Virus record (IMG/VR): IMGVR_UViG_3300008261_004773 | Coordinates: 32,830 to 96,829 of that record | Strand: one strand, 5' to 3' | Source of the DNA: a virus | DNA length: 64,000 bases | Shown here: positions 31,132-39,583 of the stretch, piece by piece | Position numbering within the stretch: the stretch's first letter is position 1 | How the letters are laid out: every line of letters starts with the position of its first letter | The notes under the pieces: model-generated | What the model saw: the letters and a program-made list of their open reading frames with translations, nothing else | Database searches by the model: none | What the model was told of the DNA's origin: nothing | Translations under genes and position numbers: made by a program

Positions 31132-31596
31132 ATGAAGAAAGGAAAAACCTCAAAAATAAATAACTTCGAATCTCTCAAAGTAAATTATGGAACAGTAGAT
31201 TCCAAAAATTTAAAATCAATTTACATTAACATACAATCATGGGTAAACCCTAAAATTATCTCCGAGAACTGGAATAGAATTGTATGTAATTTTAGTCGTG
31301 AAATCAAACACACCATTTATTATCAATTAGACAGACAAATATTCGAGGATAAGTCAATCGTTGATTTGGATCTCAGAACGTCAGGTATAGTCTTTGGAAA
31401 GAAATCCTTTTTGAACTTGGAAATTAATCTTTTCACATCCCAAGAATTAGACTTTAAATCAAATGTAGTACGAGACTCAATTAAAAAATTAGTTTCTGCA
31501 ATCAACTCCGAAAATTTCAAGAAAAACAATTATTTTGATTTTACCCTCACTAAAAATGGAAATCCAACAAAATCAAAGTCAGAAGTATATTTATAG
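31132..31596 (+). CDS. hypothetical protein
   Basis: The 154-residue protein has a basic start (KKGKTSKINNF) and mixed alpha/beta sequence (SWVNPKIISENWNRIVCNF; GKKSFLNLEINLFTSQEL). No domain is recognised. Unlike its head-gene neighbours it has a TTGACA-type promoter rather than the late motif, so it may be expressed earlier, in parallel with bS21 on the other strand. Confidence 0.65.
   Translation: MKKGKTSKINNFESLKVNYGTVDSKNLKSIYINIQSWVNPKIISENWNRIVCNFSREIKHTIYYQLDRQIFEDKSIVDLDLRTSGIVFGKKSFLNLEINLFTSQELDFKSNVVRDSIKKLVSAINSENFKKNNYFDFTLTKNGNPTKSKSEVYL
31588..31595 (+). promoter_or_regulatory. late-promoter-like motif TATTTATA
   Basis: It overlaps the last codons of the preceding gene and ends 12 bases before the protease ATG. 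Confidence 0.55.
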
Positions 31597-31607
31597 AAAA
31601 AGTTTTG

Positions 31608-32321
31608 ATGAAACAATATAAAATACTTGGTCCACACGAAATAGGTAAAGGTATCCTTATCGAAGAAGATGCGGGATATCTTTCTCCACTTGATAAATTG
31701 AATGAATCAATTTTGAAAGAAGCTCAAGAAAGAGACTATAAGAAACCATTTGAATTTTTTGCAGTTTTACAAAAATTCAACACCCCTAATAGAAACGGAA
31801 GATTTTATCCTGAAAACATTCTGAAAAGAGAAGCGGAAAAATATAAAAAGACAATCCAAAAAGGTCTTTCTACATCTGAATTAAACCACCCCGAATCCTC
31901 TCTCATTGACCTTGATAGAGTATCTCATTTGATCACAGATATTTGGTGGGAAGGAAATGTTTTGATGGGTAAATTAAAATTATTGACATCGCCAGGATTT
32001 CATGAAAGCGGTATTGTCTCAACAAAGGGTGATATTGCGGCGAACCTAATGAGACAAGGAGTAACGATGGGAGTATCTTCAAGAGGAGTAGGATCCCTCA
32101 AGAAAATCGGTGAGAGAAATGAAGTACAAGATGATTTCGAGTTGATTTGTTTCGATTTGGTTTCTTCACCTTCAACACCAGGTGCATACCTTTTCCCAAA
32201 TGCTGAGGACAGAATGAAATATGAGGAAAACTTGGAAGAAGAAAAAATCGTTGGGTTAAGTTCGGCTGGAAACAAGTCTATTGATTTAATGAAAAAACTT
32301 ACCGATTATTTGGGAAGATAA
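31608..32321 (+). CDS. prohead core protease (gp21-like)
   Basis: The 237-residue serine protease has the catalytic histidine in STSELNHPESS (about 95-105) and the nucleophile serine in MGVSSRGVGS (about 160-169), followed by a conserved FDLVSSPSTPGAYL. It cleaves scaffold and capsid proteins after (L/I)xE during maturation. The ATG at 31608 is chosen; a TTG lies directly before it. It is placed between portal and capsid as in T4. Confidence 0.92.
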   Translation: MKQYKILGPHEIGKGILIEEDAGYLSPLDKLNESILKEAQERDYKKPFEFFAVLQKFNTPNRNGRFYPENILKREAEKYKKTIQKGLSTSELNHPESSLIDLDRVSHLITDIWWEGNVLMGKLKLLTSPGFHESGIVSTKGDIAANLMRQGVTMGVSSRGVGSLKKIGERNEVQDDFELICFDLVSSPSTPGAYLFPNAEDRMKYEENLEEEKIVGLSSAGNKSIDLMKKLTDYLGR

Positions 32322-32330
32322 TTAAAAACT

Positions 32331-32540
32331 ATGGACGAAAAATTTTTTGTAGCAAAAATTACTTATGATCTTCCTGATGAAAACACAGGTAAAATCAAAA
32401 AAATTAAAGAAGAAAAACTCGTTAAAGGATTTTCAGTAACTGATGTTGAAGCAAAAGTTACCAAACGATATGAGGGGTTCTCTAATGATTGGAGAATAAC
32501 TTCTGTATCAGAAAGTAAGATTGACGAAGTAATTGATTAA
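32331..32540 (+). CDS. hypothetical small protein, possibly DUF4494-like
   Basis: The 69-residue protein (FFVAKITYDLPDENTGKIKK, then EEKLVKGFSVTDVEAKVTKR) resembles the DUF4494 family of Bacteroidota and their phages in length and pattern. This match is from memory and uncertain. It lies nine bases after the protease gene and is followed by a terminator. Confidence 0.6.
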   Translation: MDEKFFVAKITYDLPDENTGKIKKIKEEKLVKGFSVTDVEAKVTKRYEGFSNDWRITSVSESKIDEVID

Positions 32541-32567
32541 AAGTGGTTTTATACCACTTTTTTTATT
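32539..32567 (+). terminator. intrinsic terminator after protease operon
   Basis: AAAGTGGT and ACCACTTT form an eight-pair stem followed by a long T run. It separates the protease unit from the next late motif. Confidence 0.8.
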
Positions 32568-32574
32568 TTGAGGA

Positions 32575-32582
32575 TATTTATA
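32575..32582 (+). promoter_or_regulatory. late-promoter-like motif TATTTATA
   Basis: It follows the terminator and ends 12 bases before the ATG at 32595. Confidence 0.6.
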
Positions 32583-32594
32583 AAATAAAAAATT

Positions 32595-32909
32595 ATGAAT
32601 ATCCTACTTAGTACTCCATCAGGTAATGGAAGATTGATACAGGGCGGAACCATCCAAGATGGGATTACACTTGCCAATTCATTAGGACTTACTGAATATA
32701 ATGTTGCTGTTTACAATGCGGCCTCTGTTGTTGTTAATGATAACACAGGTGGTGGTTTCAACATTAACCTAAATGACGAAGGAACTACAGAGAGATTTCT
32801 AATTTTTGATACTACTTCATCTAACGTTTTGTCTTGGATCACGACAAACTACCCAACAGCTACGTTGGTTACATTCGGAAAAACTTCAATAATATTAGCT
32901 ACAGCCTAA
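32595..32909 (+). CDS. hypothetical small virion-like protein
   Basis: The 104-residue beta-rich protein (NILLSTPSGNGRLIQGGTIQ; GGGFNINLNDEGTTERFLIF) has no recognised family. It has its own late motif and sits before the scaffold and capsid genes, so a head decoration protein is a reasonable but unproven guess. Confidence 0.6.
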   Translation: MNILLSTPSGNGRLIQGGTIQDGITLANSLGLTEYNVAVYNAASVVVNDNTGGGFNINLNDEGTTERFLIFDTTSSNVLSWITTNYPTATLVTFGKTSIILATA

Positions 32910-32929
32910 ATTTTTTTCGATTTAGACAC

Positions 32930-32937
32930 TATTTATA
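32930..32937 (+). promoter_or_regulatory. late-promoter-like motif TATTTATA
   Basis: It ends 23 bases before the scaffold ATG at 32961 and may also serve the capsid gene, which has no motif of its own. Confidence 0.55.
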
Positions 32938-32960
32938 AGTTAAAATAATAACAATTTATT

Positions 32961-34541
32961 ATGCAAGAAAATAAATCAATTGTTGAAGAGGCGTTGATTC
33001 AAATGAAAAATGTTGAACAAGCAATCGCCGAAAATGCAAAAGGAATACTTCGTTCTACAATGAAAGAAGAAATCGGACAACTGGTAAAAGAATCTCTCTC
33101 AGAACAAGATGATGAGGAAGAGGTTGACTTAGATTCAGAAATAGATACAGACGTAGAAGTTTCACCTGAAGAAGATGAAATGGAAATGGATGTTGATAAC
33201 GAAGAAGGCATGGATATGGACATTGATATGGACATGGACATGGATTCTGAAAGTCCTATCGACTTAACAGGCGCATCGGACGAAGAAATTCTTAAAATTT
33301 TTAAAGCAATGGGCGAAGAAGATGGAATCATCGTGAAAAAAGACGGTGATGATATTCATATCACTGATAACAATCAGGATGCAGAATATCTTGTTAAGTT
33401 AGGAGAATCATTAGAAGAGGACATGGATATGGCATCTTTTGATGAAACTCTCGATGAAGAGGGTAATCCTATGGACATGGGATCTGACGAAACCTCAGAC
33501 ATGGACGACGAGAAAATCGACATGATCGTTAGCAAACTTTTTGACGGTGATCATTCTCTTGAAGAAGAGGAAGATGACGAAGAAGAAGAGGAAGATGACG
33601 AAGAAGAAGTTGACGAAATCGTTTATGAAATCAGTCTCGATGAAGATGATGATATCGAGGAAATGGAAGAGGGAGCTGAAGTTGATGAGTTGGACGAACA
33701 GGACGACATAGATCCTGAAATGGCTATGGAAATGGAAGAGGGCATGGACTCAGATATGGAAGACGAAATGCACGAAGACATGGAAGAAGACATGGATGGT
33801 TTAGAAGAATCTTACGATCACAAAAAGGTCGGAGTAAAAGAGGCTAAGATGACCGTAAAACCAGTAGGTAAGGGCATCGGAAAACCTAACTTCAAATATG
33901 ATGGTGAAACTGAATACAAGTCACCTAAAAAAATGAAGCAAGGAACAAAAGGCGTTGGTATGGGTAAACCTAAGTTTGAGTACAAAGAAGGTGAAAATAC
34001 TGATGGAAAGACTAAAGTTGTTAAAGCTAAGAAGAAAGTTGAAGCTAAAGAAGCGGCTCGTACTTACGGGTTTGGTTCTAAAGACGGATCTAGAGGTCTT
34101 AGAAAAGCAATAACAGACAACAGAAATCTAACATTTGAAGCACTTGAAATCGAAGTAAAACAACTAAGAGAAAAGAATGAAGAGTACAGAAAAGCACTTA
34201 ACATTTTCAGATCTAAATTAAATGAAGTTGCAATCTTCAATTCAAATTTAGCATACGCTACAAGATTGTTCACAGAACACGCTACAACTAAAAAGGAAAA
34301 AATTAACATCCTTAGAAGATTTGATAGTGTTGAATCTTTGAAAGAATCTAAAAATCTATACAAAACTCTAAAAGATGAGTTGTCAAACACTGACAGTGCA
34401 CCTTCTAAATCAATCAACGAATCTGTTGGAAAAATTGAAAAGGTTGTATCAACAGGATCAGCAACTAATCTGATAGAAAATAAGACTTACGAAGCACCTC
34501 AGTTCTTAAGAATTAAGGATTTGATGAGTAAGATCGGATAA
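32961..34541 (+). CDS. prohead scaffold-like protein (gp22-type)
   Basis: The 526-residue protein starts with helices ending in LxE-type sites (SIVEEALIQMKNVEQ; EEIGQLVKESLSE). It continues with a very acidic region dominated by E, D and M (about 50-290), a basic segment (about 290-380), and a coiled coil (about 390-470; LEIEVKQLREKNEEYRKALN). Position directly before the capsid gene and composition match the T4 scaffold core, which is digested by the prohead protease. The acidic Met/Asp repeats are unusually long. Confidence 0.75.
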   Translation: MQENKSIVEEALIQMKNVEQAIAENAKGILRSTMKEEIGQLVKESLSEQDDEEEVDLDSEIDTDVEVSPEEDEMEMDVDNEEGMDMDIDMDMDMDSESPIDLTGASDEEILKIFKAMGEEDGIIVKKDGDDIHITDNNQDAEYLVKLGESLEEDMDMASFDETLDEEGNPMDMGSDETSDMDDEKIDMIVSKLFDGDHSLEEEEDDEEEEEDDEEEVDEIVYEISLDEDDDIEEMEEGAEVDELDEQDDIDPEMAMEMEEGMDSDMEDEMHEDMEEDMDGLEESYDHKKVGVKEAKMTVKPVGKGIGKPNFKYDGETEYKSPKKMKQGTKGVGMGKPKFEYKEGENTDGKTKVVKAKKKVEAKEAARTYGFGSKDGSRGLRKAITDNRNLTFEALEIEVKQLREKNEEYRKALNIFRSKLNEVAIFNSNLAYATRLFTEHATTKKEKINILRRFDSVESLKESKNLYKTLKDELSNTDSAPSKSINESVGKIEKVVSTGSATNLIENKTYEAPQFLRIKDLMSKIG

Positions 34542-34570
34542 TAAAAAATTAAAAACAAAAACAAATAAAA

Positions 34571-36349
34571 ATGGGAGCATTATTAGAATCAGGTCTCGTT
34601 GGTAACATTGGTCTTAAGCACCTTAAAGTTATCAAGGAAGATACTATCAACAAATGGGACAAATTAGGATTCTTAGAGGGTCTTAAAGGTCACGCAAAGG
34701 AAAACATTGCTCAGCTTTTCGAAAACCAAGCATCATATTTGATCAATGAGGCTGCAACAACTGACTCATCAGGTTCTTTCGAAACTGTAGTTTTCCCAAT
34801 CGTTAGAAGAGTTTTCTCTAAACTTCTTGCTAATGATATCGTTTCAGTACAAGCTATGAACCTACCAATCGGTAAGTTGTTCTACTTCGTACCTCACATT
34901 CAGAGATATCAGTCTCCGAATGAATTATTACCACAAGATGGTGGTGATCACTACGCACCTTTTGGAGCACCTAACGGACCAGCTTCACAAAATGCGGGTT
35001 ACAACCAAAATGACAAAGATCTTTACGATCTTTTCTATGAAGGTAACGAACCAGATTTGGATCCTCCAGGTCTATTCGACTATTCTAAAGGTACATTCTC
35101 TGCAATGACATACACAGCTTCAACGCAAGTATGGGATGCAGCAGGAAACGCACTTATCCAATCAGGATACGCAGCTGGTACTTATAGAAAAGTAATCATG
35201 GCACTTTCTGGTTTCCAAAGTGCAGGTCAAGGTCAATTGATCGGACCAGATGGTAACGAACAAGATACTGAAGCTTTCTTAGCTTCTTTACAAGTTCTTC
35301 CAATCACTAACGCAACTGCAAACGGATTCTCAGGTGTATCTTCACCTGTATTATTCAGAGTTGTAACACAGGTTTACGGTAAAGGTATTGTACAGTATGG
35401 CGGTCAGTCAAACACAACATTCCCTTCTACAGGTAATGGTGGTTCATACAACAACGTTTGTGATGCTAACGGTGTAATTTATCTTGAAGCTGATCTTCAA
35501 GTTCCTTGTGAAGTAACATCTTCTTCACTTGATGGTTATTCTGGATACACTACAACAGTGAACACAGATTACAACCAAGCATTCAAGTGTAAGTACAGAG
35601 TTTACAAAGAAATGGAATTCGAAGACAGATTGGGTGAGGTTTCTTTCGATCTACAGGCTGTAACAGTTTCTGTAACTGAAAGAAAACTAAGAGCTCAATG
35701 GTCACCTGAATTGGCTCAAGACGTTGCGGCATTCCACAACATCGATGCTGAAGCTGAATTAACTGCTTTGTTATCAGAGCAAGTTGCAGCTGAAATTGAT
35801 AGAGAGATCCTAAGAGACCTTAGAAAAGGTGCAGCTTGGAACTTAAGATGGAACTACAACGGATGGAAGCAATTGGGTAACAATGCAGTACCTTATACAC
35901 AAAAGGACTGGAACCAAACGCTTATCACAGCAATCAACCAAATTTCAGCTCAGATCCACAAATCAACTCTAAGAGGTGGTGCTAACTGGATCGTTGTATC
36001 TTCTGAAATCAGTGCAATTTTTGATGACTTGGAGTATTTCCACGTATCAAACGCGGCTCCTGAGCAGGATCAATACAACATGGGTATTGAAAGAGTTGGT
36101 ACTCTTGCTGGTAGATACCAAGTTTATAGAGATCCTTACTTCCCACCAAACCAAGTGTTGTTGGGTCACAAAGGAACATCTTTACTTGACACAGGTTATA
36201 TCTACGCACCATATGTACCTTTACAACTTACTCCAACAATGTATAACCCATTCAACTTCACACCTATCAAGGGTATCATGACTAGATACGCTAAGAAAAT
36301 GGTTAACAACCGTTTCTATGGTAGAATCCGACCAAAAATCATTATCTGA
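34571..36349 (+). CDS. major capsid protein (gp23-like)
   Basis: The 592-residue protein shows the T4 gp23 layout. An N-terminal propeptide ends FENQASYLINE (residue 60), followed by AATTDSSGSF, matching the (L/I)xE cleavage rule of the prohead protease. The mature part begins with FPIVRRVFSKLLANDIVSVQAMNLPIGKLFYF, the HK97-fold signature segment of this family. It forms the head shell. An insertion of about 200 residues (about 130-330) is rich in T, G, Q and N. It is longer than T4 gp23 (521). Confidence 0.95.
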   Translation: MGALLESGLVGNIGLKHLKVIKEDTINKWDKLGFLEGLKGHAKENIAQLFENQASYLINEAATTDSSGSFETVVFPIVRRVFSKLLANDIVSVQAMNLPIGKLFYFVPHIQRYQSPNELLPQDGGDHYAPFGAPNGPASQNAGYNQNDKDLYDLFYEGNEPDLDPPGLFDYSKGTFSAMTYTASTQVWDAAGNALIQSGYAAGTYRKVIMALSGFQSAGQGQLIGPDGNEQDTEAFLASLQVLPITNATANGFSGVSSPVLFRVVTQVYGKGIVQYGGQSNTTFPSTGNGGSYNNVCDANGVIYLEADLQVPCEVTSSSLDGYSGYTTTVNTDYNQAFKCKYRVYKEMEFEDRLGEVSFDLQAVTVSVTERKLRAQWSPELAQDVAAFHNIDAEAELTALLSEQVAAEIDREILRDLRKGAAWNLRWNYNGWKQLGNNAVPYTQKDWNQTLITAINQISAQIHKSTLRGGANWIVVSSEISAIFDDLEYFHVSNAAPEQDQYNMGIERVGTLAGRYQVYRDPYFPPNQVLLGHKGTSLLDTGYIYAPYVPLQLTPTMYNPFNFTPIKGIMTRYAKKMVNNRFYGRIRPKIII

Positions 36350-36420
36350 TAAAGGAACAAAGACAGCCCGAGGTAATCACAAATACTGAGACTAAAATAA
36401 ATAAATTCCCTACAACAAAC

Positions 36421-37500
36421 TTGGGAAATAAGTTTGAATATGGGAAATATGACTCACCAACAGTGAAGACTGCAATAGAACAATTGAAGCCTCAAATTGA
36501 AAAATTTATACAAGATAGTGACTCGAGTAACTTTACAATCAACATATCAGCAGGAGAATCGAGGGTTACAAACCCGAAAGGTTTTGAGACTAAGGGAAGT
36601 TTGGCTTTGGCTAGAGCAAATAATGTAAAAAAATATTTCCAAGAATTGTTTCCCGATTTGATAAAGAAAGGGGTTTTGTTTATTAAATCACCGGAGTCCG
36701 TTGAAGAAGTCACAATCGGTAAGACTCCATATGGGGGTCCTGGTAGTGGAGATTTTAAAGATGAGGAAAAGAAGAAAAAATATAATCAAGAACAATTTGT
36801 AAATTTTGATATTGTCGGATCTGGTAGTAAAACAACAACTACAACAAAAACAAAAACATTCTGTAACGTTAAGCCATTACAGTCTGCGGGAGGATCACTT
36901 TCAGTAGATCAAGATTTTACTCAAGTAGTACCTTGGAATATCGGTAAAGGTGAAGGTAATCTATTTCTCTCGTTTGATACATTCTATATGCCCGATATAA
37001 TTTATTTCGAATATAACGGAAAAACATATGGTGACACATTATTCAGAGGTAGTAGAACACCTGAATACAGAATATATGTTGGGACTGCACTATATGCAAA
37101 ATATGGTCAAGCCGGATTACCTAAACAGATGGGACAAAATCAAATAACCAAATTAAATTTTAATGAAAATAGTTTGAAAGATGCGTTACCTGACATGAGA
37201 GCTTGGGGTTTGGAAGAATCTTTCAATAATACATTTGGTCCTGATTCTTCATTGAGTAATCCTGCGTATATGGATGCTTTTAGAAGATTCGACCAAAAGA
37301 GAGGGAATAACGGAGTTGATAGACTACTCAAAGATTTGGGACCTGATTTTCCTTGGGCAATTCTAAAATCAACGATTGGTGTTTCTTCTAGTGGAAAAAT
37401 TGGGCCGATACCCAAAGTGGATGGGTTGGATACGATTAATATTATCAACGTCGCTCCTGTGGGCACCACTCAATGGAAATTGAATCTTAGTTGTGTTTAA
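36421..37500 (+). CDS. OmpA-like domain protein after the capsid gene
   Basis: The N-terminal part (about 10-130) resembles an OmpA/MotB peptidoglycan-binding fold: INISAGES, then GSLALARANNVKKYFQELF, then VEEVTIGKTPYGG. The C-terminal part (about 160-359) is unrecognised. The TTG at 36421 gives 359 residues. The frame is open back to ATA at 36349-36351, which forms TGATA with the capsid stop, so an AUA start would add 24 residues (KEQRQPEVITNTETKINKF). It may bind the host wall as part of the virion or infection apparatus. Confidence 0.65.
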   Translation: MGNKFEYGKYDSPTVKTAIEQLKPQIEKFIQDSDSSNFTINISAGESRVTNPKGFETKGSLALARANNVKKYFQELFPDLIKKGVLFIKSPESVEEVTIGKTPYGGPGSGDFKDEEKKKKYNQEQFVNFDIVGSGSKTTTTTKTKTFCNVKPLQSAGGSLSVDQDFTQVVPWNIGKGEGNLFLSFDTFYMPDIIYFEYNGKTYGDTLFRGSRTPEYRIYVGTALYAKYGQAGLPKQMGQNQITKLNFNENSLKDALPDMRAWGLEESFNNTFGPDSSLSNPAYMDAFRRFDQKRGNNGVDRLLKDLGPDFPWAILKSTIGVSSSGKIGPIPKVDGLDTINIINVAPVGTTQWKLNLSCV

Positions 37501-37743
37501 TGTGGGGTAATATTTTTGTATGTCCTCTGAGTTGAAGTGAATATATTTTTTAGTAACCCTATCGTATGTTGTAAATTGAGTAATTTTTACAGTATCGTTC
37601 TCCACATACCATGAAATAAAAGTCACGTGTTTTTTTATAACTTTCGATACCGAATCTATGATTTGTATGCTTTCGTCTTTTTTTTGTGAAAAAGAATTGA
37701 ATGAGATTAGAGATAAAATGATTATCAATATATTTTTCATCAT
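37369..37743 (-). CDS. exported hypothetical protein
   Basis: The 124-residue protein begins with a signal peptide (MKNILIIILSLISFNSFSQ, from the second ATG) and a mature part with KKHVTFISWYVENDTVKITQF. No family is recognised. The last 44 codons overlap the convergent OmpA-like gene by 132 bases, which is unusual. A well-spaced Bacteroidota-type promoter directly upstream supports the gene being real and expressed early. An envelope-directed role is likely. Confidence 0.6.
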   Translation of the reverse strand: MMKNILIIILSLISFNSFSQKKDESIQIIDSVSKVIKKHVTFISWYVENDTVKITQFTTYDRVTKKYIHFNSEDIQKYYPTLNTTKIQFPLSGAHRSDVDNINRIQPIHFGYRPNFSTRRNTNR

Positions 37744-37756
37744 GTGGGTTTTGTGA

Positions 37757-37787
37757 CAAAGATAAAGAAATTATCTATTGTATCAAA
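37757..37787 (-). promoter_or_regulatory. Bacteroidota-type promoter TTTG-N19-TATCTTTG
   Basis: On the reverse strand TTTG (37787-37784) and TATCTTTG (37764-37757) are 19 bases apart, 13 bases upstream of the exported protein gene. Confidence 0.65.
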
Positions 37788-37913
37788 ATATTTTCTTACT
37801 ATATTTATTTTTAGATTTTAGTTTATCAGTCCCCAGTCTTAACCACTGTTGAGTATTCACGGATACGATGGTATTGGTAACATAGTCAATCAACTATTGT
37901 AAAATTAAAAAAA

Positions 37914-38711
37914 ATGAATTACGCAACAAGTGTGAGTAATCCGACCGCTCACGTAACAAAAAGAAAGTCGAGACTTAAAGTATATGGTGGTGTAAACCTA
38001 TACATGAATGAAGGGGAAACATTCGAAATTGAACTCTACAACCCCAAAACAAATTCCATCTTAGCAAAGATCAAATTAAACGGAAAGTACATCTCCTCTA
38101 CAGGTATCGTCATAAGACCTGGTCAGAGACTGTTTTTAGAACGTTTTTTAGACACTAATAACAAGTTTGTATTCACTACCTACGAAGTGGAAGATAATCG
38201 TCCTAATAGGGATGTAATTGCATTTAACGGTAATGTAGAGATTGAGTTCTACGATGAATCAACAAAACCAATTTATCCTCACTTAGTTGGTGGTAGTTGG
38301 GGATCTAGTTGGACAACGATAAACACGGGGTCTCCTTGGTTAGGTGGAAATATAACATACACAACTAATAGTATGGGAGTTCCCACCAGTAATGTGAGTT
38401 CTTTCTACTCTAATACAACACCCGAAGGTCCAAATGTCAGGAGTAAATTTGATACATCAAGAACCCCTCTGAGAGGTTCAAAAAAATCAATTGAGACCGG
38501 AAGAATAGAAAAAGGTGAATCTTCGGATCAAACTTTCACAACCGTAAATGAGGAATTCTCTTCTTTTGTTTCACATAAAGTGACTTATAAAATTTTACCT
38601 ACAGGAACAAAAAACACTGAAGTGAAGGATATTGTGAATTATTGTTCTGAGTGTGGAAAAAAACAGAAGAAAGAATATAAATTCTGTCCTTCATGTGGTA
38701 ACAAACTATAA
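37914..38711 (+). CDS. zinc-ribbon protein, virion-like
   Basis: The 265-residue protein has a beta-rich N-terminal domain (about 15-120; LKVYGGVNLYMNEGETFEIELYN). A Ser/Thr/Gly/Asn-rich middle leads to a C-terminal zinc ribbon with two CxxC knuckles (YCSECGKKQ and FCPSCGNKL, about 243-265). Zinc ribbons often bind nucleic acid or proteins. No enzyme motif is seen. It has a leader of over 100 bases with no clear promoter and ends at a strong terminator. Confidence 0.7.
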   Translation: MNYATSVSNPTAHVTKRKSRLKVYGGVNLYMNEGETFEIELYNPKTNSILAKIKLNGKYISSTGIVIRPGQRLFLERFLDTNNKFVFTTYEVEDNRPNRDVIAFNGNVEIEFYDESTKPIYPHLVGGSWGSSWTTINTGSPWLGGNITYTTNSMGVPTSNVSSFYSNTTPEGPNVRSKFDTSRTPLRGSKKSIETGRIEKGESSDQTFTTVNEEFSSFVSHKVTYKILPTGTKNTEVKDIVNYCSECGKKQKKEYKFCPSCGNKL

Positions 38712-38715
38712 ATTT

Positions 38716-38744
38716 AAAAGGGTCCCGTGAGACCCTTTTTTTTT
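38716..38744 (+). terminator. intrinsic terminator after zinc-ribbon gene
   Basis: AAAGGGTC and GACCCTTT form a stem with a six-base loop, followed by a T run. It overlaps the end of the convergent gene at 38743. Confidence 0.8.
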
Positions 38745-38955
38745 ATACTTTATGATCGATTATTCTGAGTGATCTTGAAATTGCTTCAGATTCTTTAATA
38801 TCATATAGACCATTCCTGAAAGCGTGTTGTAATGCTTCGGTCACTATCATTATAGCCTGTTCTTTTTTTAGGTTATCTAAGAATTTACCTAAAGATTCAT
38901 TATCGGTATATTGAATCGTGTCAAATAAGAAATACGACTGAGTTGATCCTGTCAT
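38743..38955 (-). CDS. hypothetical small protein
   Basis: The 70-residue helical acidic protein (LGKFLDNLKKEQAIMIVTEAL; DIKESEAISRSLRII) has no recognised domain. It is divergent from the gene at 38989. Its upstream region contains the shared TATTTATA element only in the opposite orientation. Confidence 0.6.
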   Translation of the reverse strand: MTGSTQSYFLFDTIQYTDNESLGKFLDNLKKEQAIMIVTEALQHAFRNGLYDIKESEAISRSLRIIDHKV

Positions 38956-38970
38956 AATGTGTTTTTTTAA

Positions 38971-38978
38971 TATTTATA
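38971..38978 (+). promoter_or_regulatory. late-promoter-like motif TATTTATA
   Basis: It ends 10 bases before the ATG at 38989. Confidence 0.5.
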
Positions 38979-38988
38979 ATATAGAATT

Positions 38989-39354
38989 ATGATTGTAAAA
39001 ATAAATGAGACAACTAGAACCAAGGGTTCTGGAAGATATGAGATACCAATAGTAATGGGTCCCGAAGATTGGAAGAAAAGCAGTCTTCAACCCTTTACCA
39101 ACGCAGTTTCTAATTATGTGAGCCCTGAAAACTCTCACGATTCGTACGATGGTGATATGGACCGAGACCAAAAACAAATTACAAAAGACGAAAAGTTTTA
39201 TAAGAAGGTAAAAAAGATGTTGAGTCAAGCTTCGAATAGGAAAGATGATAAGGGTAACGATATTCATGGTTATCATCCTGAGACAGTAAAAAAATACAAA
39301 AAAAAGTTTAACATGAAAGAAGAAAAAGACATTGAAAAATCCACCATGTGGTAG
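38989..39354 (+). CDS. hypothetical phage protein
   Basis: The 121-residue protein (TTRTKGSGRYEIPIVMGPED; EKFYKKVKKMLSQASNRKDD; YHPETVKKYKKKFNM) is basic at its end. No family is recognised. It overlaps the next gene by 23 bases in another frame. Confidence 0.6.
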   Translation: MIVKINETTRTKGSGRYEIPIVMGPEDWKKSSLQPFTNAVSNYVSPENSHDSYDGDMDRDQKQITKDEKFYKKVKKMLSQASNRKDDKGNDIHGYHPETVKKYKKKFNMKEEKDIEKSTMW

Positions 39355-39583
39355 ACCTGAAGCCGAGGATAAGTCATACCCTAAATGTAGAGCCATGGGC
39401 GTTGCGAGAAGAATGTCTGACTCTCAAAAAAAATCTGCTTGTTCTCAGAAAAGGAGAGCAGAAAAAAAGGACACACAAACAGGTAGAGGTCAAAAACCTG
39501 TGATGACCTCTTATAAACCGAGAAAAGAAAGTTTGGAGAGTATTATAAAGAAAGTCCTTAAAGAATCAATCAAGTCTACCTAA
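39332..39583 (+). CDS. Cys/Lys-rich conserved phage protein
   Basis: The 83-residue basic protein contains PPCGRPEAEDKSYPKCRAMG and MSDSQKKSACSQKRRAEKK, a motif pattern that recurs in T4-like phages from water environments (DUF5872-like; from memory, uncertain). The C-terminus SLESIIKKVLKESIK is the amphipathic helix seen on other proteins here. Start codon TTG at 39332. Three cysteines could bind zinc. Confidence 0.65.
   Translation: MKNPPCGRPEAEDKSYPKCRAMGVARRMSDSQKKSACSQKRRAEKKDTQTGRGQKPVMTSYKPRKESLESIIKKVLKESIKST

Noticed and set aside
39332-39354. Programmed frameshift joining the genes at 38989 and 39332
   Set aside because: No slippery heptamer is seen in the overlap, and the second gene has a plausible TTG start with a protein-like beginning.
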